Positions 44,884 to 52,300 are shown, counted from the stretch's first letter. The stretch: 64,000 nt of DNA from Hydrogenophaga sp. (GCF_018780075.1 NZ_JADMKB010000069.1:1-64000); one strand, 5' to 3'. Numbers and translations: made by a program. Notes: generated from the sequence alone by a model not told the origin.

Positions 44884-44948
44884 TCGTAAACCTTCGTGCT
44901 ATGCACTGCGGTGCGAGCTGGCTTGGGGCGGCCCGGCGCGGCGCTCAT
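44880..44948 (-). repeat. Type C repeat: 22-codon mini-ORF between flhB and flhA
   Basis: The whole spacer is one small frame. ATG 44948 follows the flhB TGA (44949-44951) with no gap, the peptide is MSAAPGRPKPARTAVHST plus KVYE, and the TGA overlaps the flhA ATG (ATGA). The same 66-bp unit occurs twice in tandem between fliJ and fliK. It contains GAAGGT near its end, a possible ribosome site for flhA. Confidence 0.8.
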
Positions 44949-46103
44949 TCAGACAGCTCCTGTCGCGGGCTTTTTCCAGTGCGGGTCGAGTTCGGGCGGC
45001 ACCTGCGGCGTGGGCACGTCGCCGGGCATGGCGCCGCGGCCGGCCATGGCGGCCCTGAGCTGGTACACGTAGGCCAGCACCTGGGCCACGGCGGTGTAGA
45101 GCGCCGACGGGATTTCGTGGTCGATCTCGGCGTGGGCGTAGAGAGCGCGCGCCAGCATGGGCGACTGCAGCACCGGGATCTGGTGTTCCTTGGCGACGTC
45201 GCGGATCTTGAGCGCGAGCAGGTCGGCGCCCTTGGCGATCACGCGCGGCGCGTTCATGGTGGCGTCGTCGTACTGGATGGCCACGGCGTAGTGGGTCGGG
45301 TTCATCACCACCAGGTCGGCGCGCGGCACCACACCCACGCTGATGCGCTGGGCCAGCTCGCGCTGGCGGCGGCGGCGCTGGCCCTTCATCTGCGGGTCGC
45401 CTTCGCTTTCCTTGTGCTCGCGCTTGACCTCTTCCATCGACATCTTCAGCCGGTTGGCGTGCAGGAACTTCTGGACCGGGAAGTCGATGGCCGCGAACAC
45501 CGCGATCACGACCAGCAGGATGGTCACGCCCGTCTTCATCCAGATCCCGAGCTGCCCCAGCGACCCCTCCAGCGGCAACATCAGCAGGCCGGAGAAGGCC
45601 TGGAGGTGCGACGACAGGAAGTTCCACCCCACGGTGCCGACGATGGCGGTCATCACCACCAGCTTGATGGTCTCGACCAGCTGCTGCTTGGAAAACAGGC
45701 GGCCCAGACCGGCCAGCGGGCTGAGCCGCGTGAGGTCGGGGGCGATGGGGTGGGTGCTCAGCGCCCAGCTGCCGGAGGCGAAGGACACGCCCACGGCCAG
45801 CGCGATCGTCGCAACGCCGAGCGGCAGGTAGACCATCAGGCCGTGGCCGAAGCCGCCCGTCAGGCGCTCCATCATGAGCTGGGGCTGCAGCAGCGCGCGG
45901 TGGTCGAAGCGCAGCTGCGCGTTCAGCGCGTCCAGCATCAGCCCGAAGCCCGTGGGCAGCAGCACCATCAGCAGCACCGCGCCACCGCCCAGCACCGACA
46001 GGTTGGCCAAGTCCTTCGAACGCGGAATCTGCCCCTGCTCGCGCGTCTTCTTCAGGCGCTGCGCGGTCGCCGGAAGGTTCTTGTCTTGTGCGGAAGAGGA
46101 CAT
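44949..46103 (-). CDS. flhB: Flagellar export switch protein FlhB
   Basis: A 384-residue protein with four membrane helices and the typical N-terminus (ATAQRLKKTREQGQIPRSKD). The autocleavage motif is NPTH (VVMNPTHYAVAIQYDD), which switches export from hook to filament substrates. A Pro-rich tail of about 30 residues ends the protein. No Shine-Dalgarno sequence is visible: the space just before the ATG is a perfect inverted repeat (46106-46132). Confidence 0.95.
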   Translation of the reverse strand: MSSSAQDKNLPATAQRLKKTREQGQIPRSKDLANLSVLGGGAVLLMVLLPTGFGLMLDALNAQLRFDHRALLQPQLMMERLTGGFGHGLMVYLPLGVATIALAVGVSFASGSWALSTHPIAPDLTRLSPLAGLGRLFSKQQLVETIKLVVMTAIVGTVGWNFLSSHLQAFSGLLMLPLEGSLGQLGIWMKTGVTILLVVIAVFAAIDFPVQKFLHANRLKMSMEEVKREHKESEGDPQMKGQRRRRQRELAQRISVGVVPRADLVVMNPTHYAVAIQYDDATMNAPRVIAKGADLLALKIRDVAKEHQIPVLQSPMLARALYAHAEIDHEIPSALYTAVAQVLAYVYQLRAAMAGRGAMPGDVPTPQVPPELDPHWKKPATGAV

Positions 46104-46105
46104 CG

Positions 46106-46132
46106 ATCTGACTCAAAAGGATTGAGTCAGAT
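46106..46132 (-). promoter_or_regulatory. Perfect hairpin abutting the flhB start codon
   Basis: ATCTGACTCAA / TTGAGTCAGAT, 11 bp with a 5-nt loop, ends 2 nt before the flhB ATG and occupies the place of the ribosome-binding site. It may be an operator, or an mRNA structure that controls flhB translation. No T-run follows. Confidence 0.5.
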
Positions 46133-46160
46133 TGTGGAATTCAGGTCGGAAAACTAAAGC

Positions 46161-46190
46161 GCGATAAGGCGGGAAACCACCGCCTTATTC
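46161..46190 (-). promoter_or_regulatory. Candidate FlhDC-type box (or terminator) upstream of flhB
   Basis: An inverted pair of GAATAAGGCGG and GCGATAAGGCGG half-sites. GAATAAG plus a G/C-rich run recurs upstream of fliL and between fliE and fliF, which favours a class II control site. A 9-bp stem followed on the minus strand by CTTTAGTTTT would also fit a terminator behind cheZ; both readings remain open. Confidence 0.4.
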
Positions 46191-46245
46191 ACAGAGCAAG
46201 AATGGAAAACACGCCCGGGATCAGCCGGAGCGCAGTGCCCGAACC

Positions 46246-46340
46246 CAGAACACCGTGGAACCGGCTTTGCCGGGCCGCAGGTGTTGCCCCTTGAGGGGCG
46301 GAGCGGCCACACGAAGTGAGCCAGCGACGGGGGTGGGCCC
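46246..46340 (-). repeat. Type A repeat variant between cheZ and flhB
   Basis: On the minus strand: CACCCCCGTCGCTGGC, GCCCCTCAAGGGGC, GGCCCGGCAAAGCCGGTTCC and CACGGTG. No bridging frame begins at the cheZ stop, in contrast to the intra-operon copies. Confidence 0.8.
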
Positions 46341-46341
46341 A

Positions 46342-46370
46342 GCCAGTCTCGGCTAAAAGCCGAGACTGGC
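46342..46370 (-). terminator. Perfect hairpin centred on the cheZ stop codon
   Basis: A 12-bp stem, GCCAGTCTCGGC / GCCGAGACTGGC, with a TAAAA loop (plus-strand reading) that includes the cheZ stop. It may be a factor-dependent terminator or mRNA 3'-end stabiliser; no downstream T-run. Confidence 0.45.
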
Positions 46371-46973
46371 AAGAAGATCGTCCACACCCGCCTGGTCGGT
46401 CACCACATCGGCGCGGCCCTCGGGCGTGACCACCGGCCCCTCCAGCGCCGTCGCCACGTAGGCGCGGTCCTGGCCGGGCTGGCCGGTGGGGGCGGACTGC
46501 AGCAGCAGGCCGAGCAGCTGTTCTTCGATGGTGCCGGCGAGCTGCACCACGCGCGCGATCACCTGGCCGGTGAGGTCGTGGAAGTCCTGCGCCATCATGA
46601 TTTCGGTCAGGCGGGCGTCGCTCTTTTCGCTGTGATCGACCACGTCCTGCGACCATTCCAGCAGCTCGGGCATGGCCTTGCCCAGGCCGGGCACCGCGCC
46701 GATGGTGGACACCAGCTGGCGGCCGCGACCGGCAATGTGCGACTGCTCGGCTTTGGCCAGCTCGACGTGGTTGAGCACCTTCTCGGCGGCCTCGCCGGTC
46801 AGGCGCGCGATGTACGAGAGGCGGCTCTGCGCGTCGGGCAGCTGGTCCACCGAGCCCTTGAGCTTGTCGGTGTAGCCCAGCTCCTTGAGGGCATCGTGCA
46901 ACTGGCGCGTGATCGCGCCCAGTTGCTGGAACATTTCAGGATGGCCTGGGCTGTTGGGGGCGCTCGGTGTCAT
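46353..46973 (-). CDS. cheZ: CheY-P phosphatase CheZ
   Basis: A 206-residue long helical hairpin protein with the active segment AQDFHDLTGQVI, in which Asp133 and Gln137 correspond to the catalytic Asp/Gln pair. The C-terminal CheY-binding peptide is DDLLASLGF. It removes phosphate from CheY-P. It starts 19 nt after cheY. Confidence 0.93.
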   Translation of the reverse strand: MTPSAPNSPGHPEMFQQLGAITRQLHDALKELGYTDKLKGSVDQLPDAQSRLSYIARLTGEAAEKVLNHVELAKAEQSHIAGRGRQLVSTIGAVPGLGKAMPELLEWSQDVVDHSEKSDARLTEIMMAQDFHDLTGQVIARVVQLAGTIEEQLLGLLLQSAPTGQPGQDRAYVATALEGPVVTPEGRADVVTDQAGVDDLLASLGF

Positions 46974-46992
46974 GTGGTGCTCCCGATGCGGC

Positions 46993-47379
46993 TCAAAGGC
47001 CCAGTTTCTTGAAGATGTTGGCCAGCTTCTCTTCCAGCGTGGCCTTGGTGAAGGGCTTGACGATGTAGCCGGCGGCACCACCTTGCGCCGCCATCACGAT
47101 GTCTTCCTTGCGGGCCTCGGCCGTGACCATGAGCACCGGCAGGTGCTTGAGCGTCTCGTCCTTCTTGATCTCGGCCAGCAGCTGAAACCCGTTCATGTTG
47201 GGCATGTTGATGTCGCTGACCACGAAGTTGAAGGTGCCGTTGCGCAGCTTGTTCATCGCGGCCACACCGTCTTCGGCCTCGTCGGCGTCGGCGTGGCCGA
47301 TTTCTTTCAGCAGGTTGCGCACGATGCGGCGCATGGTGGAGAAGTCGTCAACGATCAGGAATTTCATCGGGGTGGACAT
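46993..47379 (-). CDS. cheY: Chemotaxis response regulator CheY
   Basis: A 128-residue single receiver domain. It has the acid pair D11/D12, phosphorylation site D56 ([12 protein letters not shown]), the Thr of VMVTAEA and the Lys of VKPFT. It binds FliM to reverse the motor. The start is ATG 47379 ([20 protein letters not shown]); longer upstream readings overlap motB. It lies between motB and cheZ. Confidence 0.94.
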   Translation of the reverse strand: MSTPMKFLIVDDFSTMRRIVRNLLKEIGHADADEAEDGVAAMNKLRNGTFNFVVSDINMPNMNGFQLLAEIKKDETLKHLPVLMVTAEARKEDIVMAAQGGAAGYIVKPFTKATLEEKLANIFKKLGL

Positions 47380-47410
47380 GGTGGGTCTCCAGGCAGGAAA
47401 CGATGGGCGG

Positions 47411-48520
47411 TCAACGGGGCGGGGAAACACCGACCTCTTCACGGGGTTTCGGCACTTCGGCAAGTTTCTGAAGGTCGGGCAGGCCCAGCGGCCGGAAGCG
47501 CACGGCCGGGATCTCGACGGCAGCGGCCGGCGCGGCGGCCTGCGGCGGGGCCGGCGCCACCAGGGGCGCCACCATGGGCGGGGCCAGCGCGGCCGGCGGC
47601 GCCACGGCGGCGGGACCGGCGGCGTCAGGGGGCCGGGGCACGGACGATCCGTCGCCTTTGGGCTCCATGCGCGCCTCGGCCTCGCGCGTCATCACCAGGA
47701 TGCTGATGCGGCGGTTCAGCGCCGCACCCGGCGCCTGCGGGTCGAGCAGGCGGCTCGACGCCAGGCCCTCGACGCGAGCGAGTTTTTCGTCGGGCAGGCC
47801 GCCCAGCACGAGCTCGCGCCGCGACGCGTTGGCCCGGTCGGACGACAGCTCCCAGTTGCTGTAGCCCCGGTCGCCGCTGCCGTAGGGCGTGGCGTCGGTG
47901 TGGCCCGAGAGCGTGATGCGGTTCTCCACCGTGCCGATGGCCGCACCGAGCTCGCGCAGGATGTCGCGCATGTAGGGTTTCACCAGCGCGCTGCCCACAT
48001 CGAACATGGGGCGGTTCTGGTCGTCGACGATCTGGATCTGCAGGCCGTCGCCGGTCTGCTCCATGCGGATCTGGGCACCGAACTCCTGCAGCGCGGGGCT
48101 GCTGGCGATCAGCTCGGTGATTTTTTTCTGCAGGGCGGCGATGCGCGCCTGGTCCTGCTGGGCGAGCTCGGCGCGGGCCATCTGCGTGCCCACGATCTTT
48201 TCGGCGCGCTTGGCGTCACCGCCGTCCACCTGGCCCACCGCCTTGCTGAGGTCACGCCCGCCGCCGGACAGGATGCTGTCGCTGTTGCCCGAACCTTCGC
48301 CGCCCATCAGCGCCACCTTGAACGGCGCATTGAAGTAACTCGCGATGCCGTCGAGCTCGCCCTTGGCGGTGGACCCCAGCAACCACATCAGCAGGAAGAA
48401 CGCCATCATGGCCGTCACGAAGTCGGCGTAGGCGATCTTCCAGGCACCCCCGTGCGCCACGTGGCCGCTCGTCTTGACCCGCTTGATGATGATGGGCTGC
48501 AGTTTCTTTCCGTCAGCCAC
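47411..48520 (-). CDS. motB: Flagellar stator protein MotB
   Basis: A 369-residue protein. One membrane helix carries the proton-binding Asp33 ([20 protein letters not shown]), and the OmpA-like peptidoglycan-binding domain has [14 protein letters not shown] and [19 protein letters not shown] Pro/Ala-rich tail of about 90 residues follows, longer than in E. coli. The GTG start directly abuts a repeat, and the only purine-rich run upstream (GGGGGGG) belongs to that repeat. Confidence 0.93.
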   Translation of the reverse strand: MADGKKLQPIIIKRVKTSGHVAHGGAWKIAYADFVTAMMAFFLLMWLLGSTAKGELDGIASYFNAPFKVALMGGEGSGNSDSILSGGGRDLSKAVGQVDGGDAKRAEKIVGTQMARAELAQQDQARIAALQKKITELIASSPALQEFGAQIRMEQTGDGLQIQIVDDQNRPMFDVGSALVKPYMRDILRELGAAIGTVENRITLSGHTDATPYGSGDRGYSNWELSSDRANASRRELVLGGLPDEKLARVEGLASSRLLDPQAPGAALNRRISILVMTREAEARMEPKGDGSSVPRPPDAAGPAAVAPPAALAPPMVAPLVAPAPPQAAAPAAAVEIPAVRFRPLGLPDLQKLAEVPKPREEVGVSPPR

Positions 48521-48525
48521 GGTGT

Positions 48526-48605
48526 GCCCCCCCCTGCGCCGCTGCGCGGCTTCCCCCCAGGGGGACGGCACTGGCGGCCCGGCAAAGCCGGTTCCGCGGT
48601 GCCCT
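48526..48605 (+). repeat. Type A repeat, forward copy, motA/motB junction
   Basis: GCGCCGCTGCGCGGC, CCCCCCAGGGGG, GGCCCGGCAAAGCCGGTTCC and GCGGTGCCCTGG. Paired with the inverted copy at 48648-48722. Confidence 0.85.
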
Positions 48606-48647
48606 GGAACAAGTCACGCGCTCCGGAGCGACATCCCACCCAGTGAC

Positions 48648-48722
48648 AGCGAGGGGCCGGCTTTGCCGGACCGAGATGTCGCCCCCTCGGGGGGGTGACG
48701 CGAAGCGGCGCGGGGGGGCGCT
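48648..48722 (-). repeat. Type A repeat, inverted copy, motA/motB junction
   Basis: Plus-strand reading: GGGCCGGCTTTGCCGGACC, CCCCCTCGGGGGGG, TGACGCGAAGCGGCGCGGG. It touches the motA stop. Confidence 0.85.
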
Positions 48723-49582
48723 CATTTCTTGCCTTTCACGTGGTCTTCCAGCTCAACAAAACTGGGGCGCACGTCGGAGAACAACACCTTGCGGCCGAAC
48801 TCGATGGCGGTGCTGGGCGCGTAGCCCTGCATGGAGGCGAGCAGCGTGGTCTTGATGCACAGGAATTCCTTGCCGCTCTCTTCCATCTTCTGTTCCATCA
48901 GGCCGCCCATGGGTTCGACCACGCCATAGGCCAGCAGGATGCCGAGGAAGGTGCCGACCAGGGCGGAGCCGATCATGCCGCCGAGCACCGCCGGCGGCTG
49001 GCCCACCGAGCCCATGGTGTTGACCACGCCCAGCACCGCCGCCACGATGCCGAAGGCCGGCAGGCCGCCGGCCAGTCGCGCGATGGCGGCCACCGGGGCG
49101 TGCGCCTCCTGGTGGTGGGTCTCGATCTCGGCGTCCATCAGCGACTCGATCTCGTGCGCGTTCAGGTTGCCCGAGACCATCATGCGCAGGTAGTCGGTGA
49201 TGAACTCGGTCACGTGGTGATCGCTGCCCACGGTCGGGTACTTCTTGAACAGGGGCGACTGGCTGGGGTTCTCCACGTCCTGCTCGATGGCCATCAGGCC
49301 TTCCTTGCGGGCTTTCTGCAGGATGTCGAACTGCAGCGCCAGCAGCTCCATGTAGCGCGCCTTGGTGTACTTGCTGCCCTTGAAGCAGCCGGCCAGGCCC
49401 GCGAACGACGCCTTCACCACCTTCATCTGGTTGTTCATCACGAACGCACCCATCGCGGCACCCAGGATGGTGATCAGCTCGAACGGCAAGGCCTTGAGGA
49501 TCACGCCGATGTTGCCGCCGTGCACGATGTAGACGCCGAAGATGCAGGCCATCGACACCAGGAAACCCACAATGACAAACAT
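48722..49582 (-). CDS. motA: Flagellar stator protein MotA
   Basis: A 286-residue protein with four membrane helices (FVIVGFLVSMACIFGVYIVH; LPAFGIVAAVLGVVNTMGS; IGSALVGTFLGILLAYGVVE). The torque loop is rich in charged residues and has KGSKYTKARYMELLALQFD. It forms the proton-driven stator with MotB. The ATG at 49582 gives the usual N-terminus; AGAGGT lies upstream. A sigma-28 promoter lies at 49739-49765, and a repeat occupies most of the leader. Confidence 0.95.
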   Translation of the reverse strand: MFVIVGFLVSMACIFGVYIVHGGNIGVILKALPFELITILGAAMGAFVMNNQMKVVKASFAGLAGCFKGSKYTKARYMELLALQFDILQKARKEGLMAIEQDVENPSQSPLFKKYPTVGSDHHVTEFITDYLRMMVSGNLNAHEIESLMDAEIETHHQEAHAPVAAIARLAGGLPAFGIVAAVLGVVNTMGSVGQPPAVLGGMIGSALVGTFLGILLAYGVVEPMGGLMEQKMEESGKEFLCIKTTLLASMQGYAPSTAIEFGRKVLFSDVRPSFVELEDHVKGKK

Positions 49583-49603
49583 GCTCTTGACCTCTGTGTA
49601 TGA

Positions 49604-49685
49604 GCCCACCCCGCGCCGCCTTCGGCGTCACCCCTCAAGGGGCACCCTCTGCGGCCCGGCAAAGCCGGTTCCGCGAGGGTCTGGC
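49604..49685 (+). repeat. Type A repeat in the motA leader
   Basis: GCGCCGCCTTCGGCGTCACC, CCCCTCAAGGGG, GGCCCGGCAAAGCCGGTTCC and a CTCTGCGG / CCGCGAGGG end. It lies between the motA promoter and the motA start, so its hairpins would be part of the mRNA leader. Confidence 0.85.
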
Positions 49686-49738
49686 CAGCGGCGCTACCGC
49701 GATCCGGCCACAGGAAAGGCATCTGGAAACTGATCTAT

Positions 49739-49765
49739 CTATCGGTCAACTTTAGGGGCGATTGA
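49739..49765 (-). promoter_or_regulatory. Sigma-28 (FliA) promoter of motA
   Basis: On the minus strand: TCAA, exactly 15 nt, then ACCGATAG. The enteric sigma-28 consensus has TAAA-N15-GCCGATAA. Transcription would start near 49732, giving a leader of about 150 nt. Confidence 0.65.
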
Positions 49766-49782
49766 AGCCCCCCATGAACGCG

Positions 49783-49808
49783 AAAAGGACCCACGGAGGG
49801 GTCCTTTT
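49783..49808 (-). terminator. Symmetrical terminator downstream of flhC
   Basis: A 10-bp stem, AAAAGGACCC / GGGTCCTTTT, with a 6-nt loop; T-runs are available in both directions. It follows flhC on the minus strand and lies just before the motA promoter, so it separates the flhDC and mot transcripts. Confidence 0.75.
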
Positions 49809-49855
49809 CAAAGCTTGACAACAGGGAGAACAGTTGTGGTGAGAGGGCTCCCCGG

Positions 49856-49950
49856 CGCGAAGTGCCTGAGCCCGGAACGCGGTGGAACCGGCTTCGCCGG
49901 GCCGCTCGCGTTGCCCCCTGGGGAGTGACGCCGCAGGCGGCGCGGGGGGA
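49856..49950 (-). repeat. Type A repeat after flhC
   Basis: Plus-strand reading: GTGGAACCGGCTTCGCCGGG, GCCCCCTGGGG, TGACGCCGCAGGCGGCGCGGG. It starts at the flhC stop codon. Confidence 0.85.
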
Positions 49951-50490
49951 TCAGTGCAACCGCAGGCCTCCGCTGGCACTGCCCTTGCCAGCGCGTGCCG
50001 GTGGCTCGCACATGCCGCAGACAAAGTTCTTGGCGTTCTCGTAGGGCTCGGTCACGAAGTTGCCGCCGCAGCAGGAGCACTTGGTCAGCGTCAGCATGCC
50101 GTTGTCGACGAACTTCACCAGGCGCCAGGCACGCGTCACCGACAACAGGGGCTCGATCACGCTGGCCTGCATCTGCTCGGTGTAGAGGCGGAAGGCCTTG
50201 ATCACCGTGTCGATCTCTTCGAGGTCGCTGGTCTTGGACAGGTACTCGTGGATGTTCAGGAACAGCGAGGCGTGGATGTTGGGCTGCCAGGTCAGGAACC
50301 AGTCGGTGGAGAAAGGCAACTGGCCTTTCGAGGGGCTCTTGCCCGCCACTTCCTTGTACAGGCGCAGCAGGCGCTCGTACGACAGGCTGGTCTCGTACTC
50401 CAGCACCTGCAGGCGCGCACCCAGCTGGATCAAAGCGACAGCGCGCTCGATGTCACGCGATTCGTTCAAGATGCTTTTCTGGGTGGCCAT
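49951..50490 (-). CDS. flhC: Flagellar master activator subunit FlhC
   Basis: A 179-residue protein with ERAVALIQLGARLQVLEYET, the LPFSTDWFLTWQPNIHASLF segment, and the zinc-binding Cys quartet CSCCGG...CGMCEPP near the C-terminus. With FlhD it forms the D4C2 activator of class II flagellar genes. A repeat separates it from flhD, but it keeps its own ribosome site (CGGAG, 9 nt before ATG). Confidence 0.95.
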   Translation of the reverse strand: MATQKSILNESRDIERAVALIQLGARLQVLEYETSLSYERLLRLYKEVAGKSPSKGQLPFSTDWFLTWQPNIHASLFLNIHEYLSKTSDLEEIDTVIKAFRLYTEQMQASVIEPLLSVTRAWRLVKFVDNGMLTLTKCSCCGGNFVTEPYENAKNFVCGMCEPPARAGKGSASGGLRLH

Positions 50491-50532
50491 GATGCGAACT
50501 CCGTAGGAGAGAAGAGATGTCTACAAACCGAG

Positions 50533-50612
50533 GGCGCCGAGGAACCGGCTCCGCCGGGCCTCCAGCGCCGCCCCCTGGGGGGGTGACGCCGCAGGCGGCG
50601 CGGGGGGCACCA
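50533..50612 (-). repeat. Type A repeat between flhD and flhC
   Basis: Plus-strand reading: GGAACCGGCTCCGCCGGGCC, CCCCCTGGGGGGG, TGACGCCGCAGGCGGCGCGGG. A GTG-started frame begins 5 nt after the flhD stop and ends in TAG at 50521-50523, 30 nt before flhC, so bridging is incomplete here. Confidence 0.8.
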
Positions 50613-50613
50613 A

Positions 50614-50952
50614 TCAGTGAGCCGTGCTCATCGATTCCGCAAACTTCCCAGCCATCAGGATGGAGGCGTGCAGTTGCGTGGTGGTGGTGTTGTCCACCTT
50701 CTTCACGTTGTGGCTGGTCAGCAGGTTCCACACCAGGTCGTCGTCCACGCGGAAGCGGCACAGCAACATGTTGCTCGATGCGATCTTCAGCAGTTGGGCC
50801 GTGGAGAGCATGCCGAGCAGGTCGGCCGCTTCTTCGGTGAGACCCAGGCGGTACAGGGCTTCGGCGCGGTCCCGACGGATCAGGTTCTGAGCCAGCATCA
50901 GGTAGGTCAGGTTGGCTTCGCGGATCTCGGCCAAAAGTTGTTCGCTGTCCAT
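50614..50952 (-). CDS. flhD: Flagellar master activator subunit FlhD
   Basis: A 112-residue helical protein with EIREANLTYLMLAQNLIRRD, LLGMLSTAQLLKIASSNMLL and the conserved Cys of LLCRFRVDDD. It is the partner of FlhC. The ATG at 50952 follows AAGGAG by 7 nt. It is the first gene of the minus-strand flhDC operon and diverges from fliC. Confidence 0.95.
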   Translation of the reverse strand: MDSEQLLAEIREANLTYLMLAQNLIRRDRAEALYRLGLTEEAADLLGMLSTAQLLKIASSNMLLCRFRVDDDLVWNLLTSHNVKKVDNTTTTQLHASILMAGKFAESMSTAH

Positions 50953-51178
50953 GGGGTGCTCCTTGCGGTTCCGGGTCATCGATGCGGGCGGGGTGCTTAC
51001 ATCTGCTGACCGATGTATGCAATTGTGTCGATCGTAAAAATTTCTTGAATCGGCGAATGGCTGTTTGGCCTGTCAGGCGCACACCCCGGCCTTGTCAGGT
51101 TTTTTCCTACATCGTTGGTATTCATCCGGGTCCTGCCTGTGCGGGCCTGCTCCCGCCCCGGGACCTTTGAACCGGTCC

Positions 51179-51205
51179 TCAAGGTTTCGCGCCCTGCGCC
51201 GACTA
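51179..51205 (+). promoter_or_regulatory. Sigma-28 promoter of fliC, distal candidate
   Basis: TCAAGGTT, 11 nt, then GCCGACTA, matching the spacing of TAAAGTTT-N11-GCCGATAA. Transcription would start near 51212, leaving a leader of about 264 nt. Confidence 0.5.
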
Positions 51206-51264
51206 AGGCGAGAACTGGGATGCGCCTCCCACGCTATTCAAACCATTTCAATGTGTTGCAGGGC

Positions 51265-51291
51265 TAAAGAATATGGCGGGACCACCGAAAT
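51265..51291 (+). promoter_or_regulatory. Sigma-28 promoter of fliC, proximal candidate
   Basis: TAAAGAAT, 11 nt, then ACCGAAAT. The -35 match is better than in the distal site, the -10 match poorer. It predicts a start near 51298 and a leader of about 178 nt. Confidence 0.45.
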
Positions 51292-51475
51292 TGAACTCAA
51301 CGAACTTCTAAAAAGGTTCGTCGTCCGGCAAGCAGAAGCGGCGAGACGGTCAGAGGTCCCAGGACCCAGCCGGCACGCGCAGCAGCCAGCCCCGGTCATG
51401 GCGGCCAGCCTCCTGGCTGGCGTTGGGATTGGCAGGAATGCCGGATTACTTTGTTCAATTTTTTAGGAGTTAACG

Positions 51476-52300
51476 ATGAGCACCATCAACACCAACGTGC
51501 AGTCCCTGAATGCACAACGCAACCTGGCCCAGTCGGCCGGTTCCCTGTCCACCTCCATGCAGCGCCTGTCCTCGGGTCTGCGTGTGAACACCGCCAAGGA
51601 CGACGCGGCCGGTCTGGCGATTGCCGAGCGCATGAACGCGCAGGTCAAGGGCATGAACGTGGCGATCCGCAACGCCAACGACGGCATCTCCCTGGCGCAG
51701 ACCGCTGAAGGCGCACTGGGCAAGGTCGGTGACTCGCTGCAGCGCATGCGTGAACTCGCCGTGCAGTCGGCCAACGGTTCCAACTCCGATGCCGACCGCG
51801 CCAACCTCGACGAGGAATACCAGGAACTGGCACTGGAAGTGACCCGCGTGCTGGAAGGCACCAAGTTCAACGGCACCAACCTGCTGAACGCCTCCGCCGG
51901 TCTGACCTTCCAGGTCGGCGCCGACAACGTGACCACCGACCAGATCGCCATCAACACGACCAACCTGACCGCCGGTTCGGGCATCACGGCCGTCGTGGCC
52001 GGCGGTGTGGGCACCCGTGCGAACGCGCTGACCGCCATGGACAACCTGGACACCGCCATCGACGAAGTGACGACCGCCCGTGCGTCCTTCGGTGCCAAGC
52101 AGAACCGCTTCGACTCGGTGATCTCCAACCTGCAGGTGTCGTCCGAGAACCTCGCCGCTTCGCGGGGCCGGATCATGGACGCGGACTTCGCGGTGGAAAC
52201 CTCGAACCTGTCGCGCGGCCAGATCCTGCAACAGGCCGGCACCGCGATGATCGCCCAGGCCAACCAGCTGCCCCAGGGCGTGCTGTCCCTGCTGCGTTGA
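51476..52300 (+). CDS. fliC: Flagellin FliC (short form)
   Basis: A 274-residue flagellin with the full D0/D1 ends: [40 protein letters not shown], and C-terminal [20 protein letters not shown] plus [20 protein letters not shown]. The central domain is only about 60 residues, so D3 and most of D2 are absent. It retains a Thr/Ser-rich surface stretch ([13 protein letters not shown]) that could carry modifications. AGGAGT lies 6 nt before the ATG. Confidence 0.97.
   Translation: MSTINTNVQSLNAQRNLAQSAGSLSTSMQRLSSGLRVNTAKDDAAGLAIAERMNAQVKGMNVAIRNANDGISLAQTAEGALGKVGDSLQRMRELAVQSANGSNSDADRANLDEEYQELALEVTRVLEGTKFNGTNLLNASAGLTFQVGADNVTTDQIAINTTNLTAGSGITAVVAGGVGTRANALTAMDNLDTAIDEVTTARASFGAKQNRFDSVISNLQVSSENLAASRGRIMDADFAVETSNLSRGQILQQAGTAMIAQANQLPQGVLSLLR

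Larger units (their letters stand above)
48513..48725 (-). other. Repeat-encoded bridging ORF between motA and motB
   Basis: The ATG at 48725 overlaps the motA stop (ATGA). The frame stays open for 70 codons through two inverted type A repeats (MSAPPRRFASPPRGG...), and its stop lies 8 nt inside motB. It could deliver ribosomes to the motB GTG and so keep the MotA:MotB ratio linked. Confidence 0.45.
49583..49950. other. Gene-free stretch between motA and flhC
   Basis: It contains, from left to right, the motA leader with a forward type A repeat (49604-49685), the motA sigma-28 promoter (49739-49765), a symmetrical terminator (49783-49808) and an inverted type A repeat (49856-49950). No further coding sequence is supported. 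Confidence 0.8.
50953..51475. promoter_or_regulatory. Divergent control region between flhDC and fliC
   Basis: 523 nt without a supported gene and less GC-rich than the rest. The flhD side holds A/T runs (AAAAATTTCTTGAA near 51036-51049) and two repeated CCTGACA elements (minus strand, about 51074-51107), but no clear -35/-10 pair could be fixed. The fliC side holds two sigma-28-like promoters. Regulation of flhDC is probably exerted here. Confidence 0.6.
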
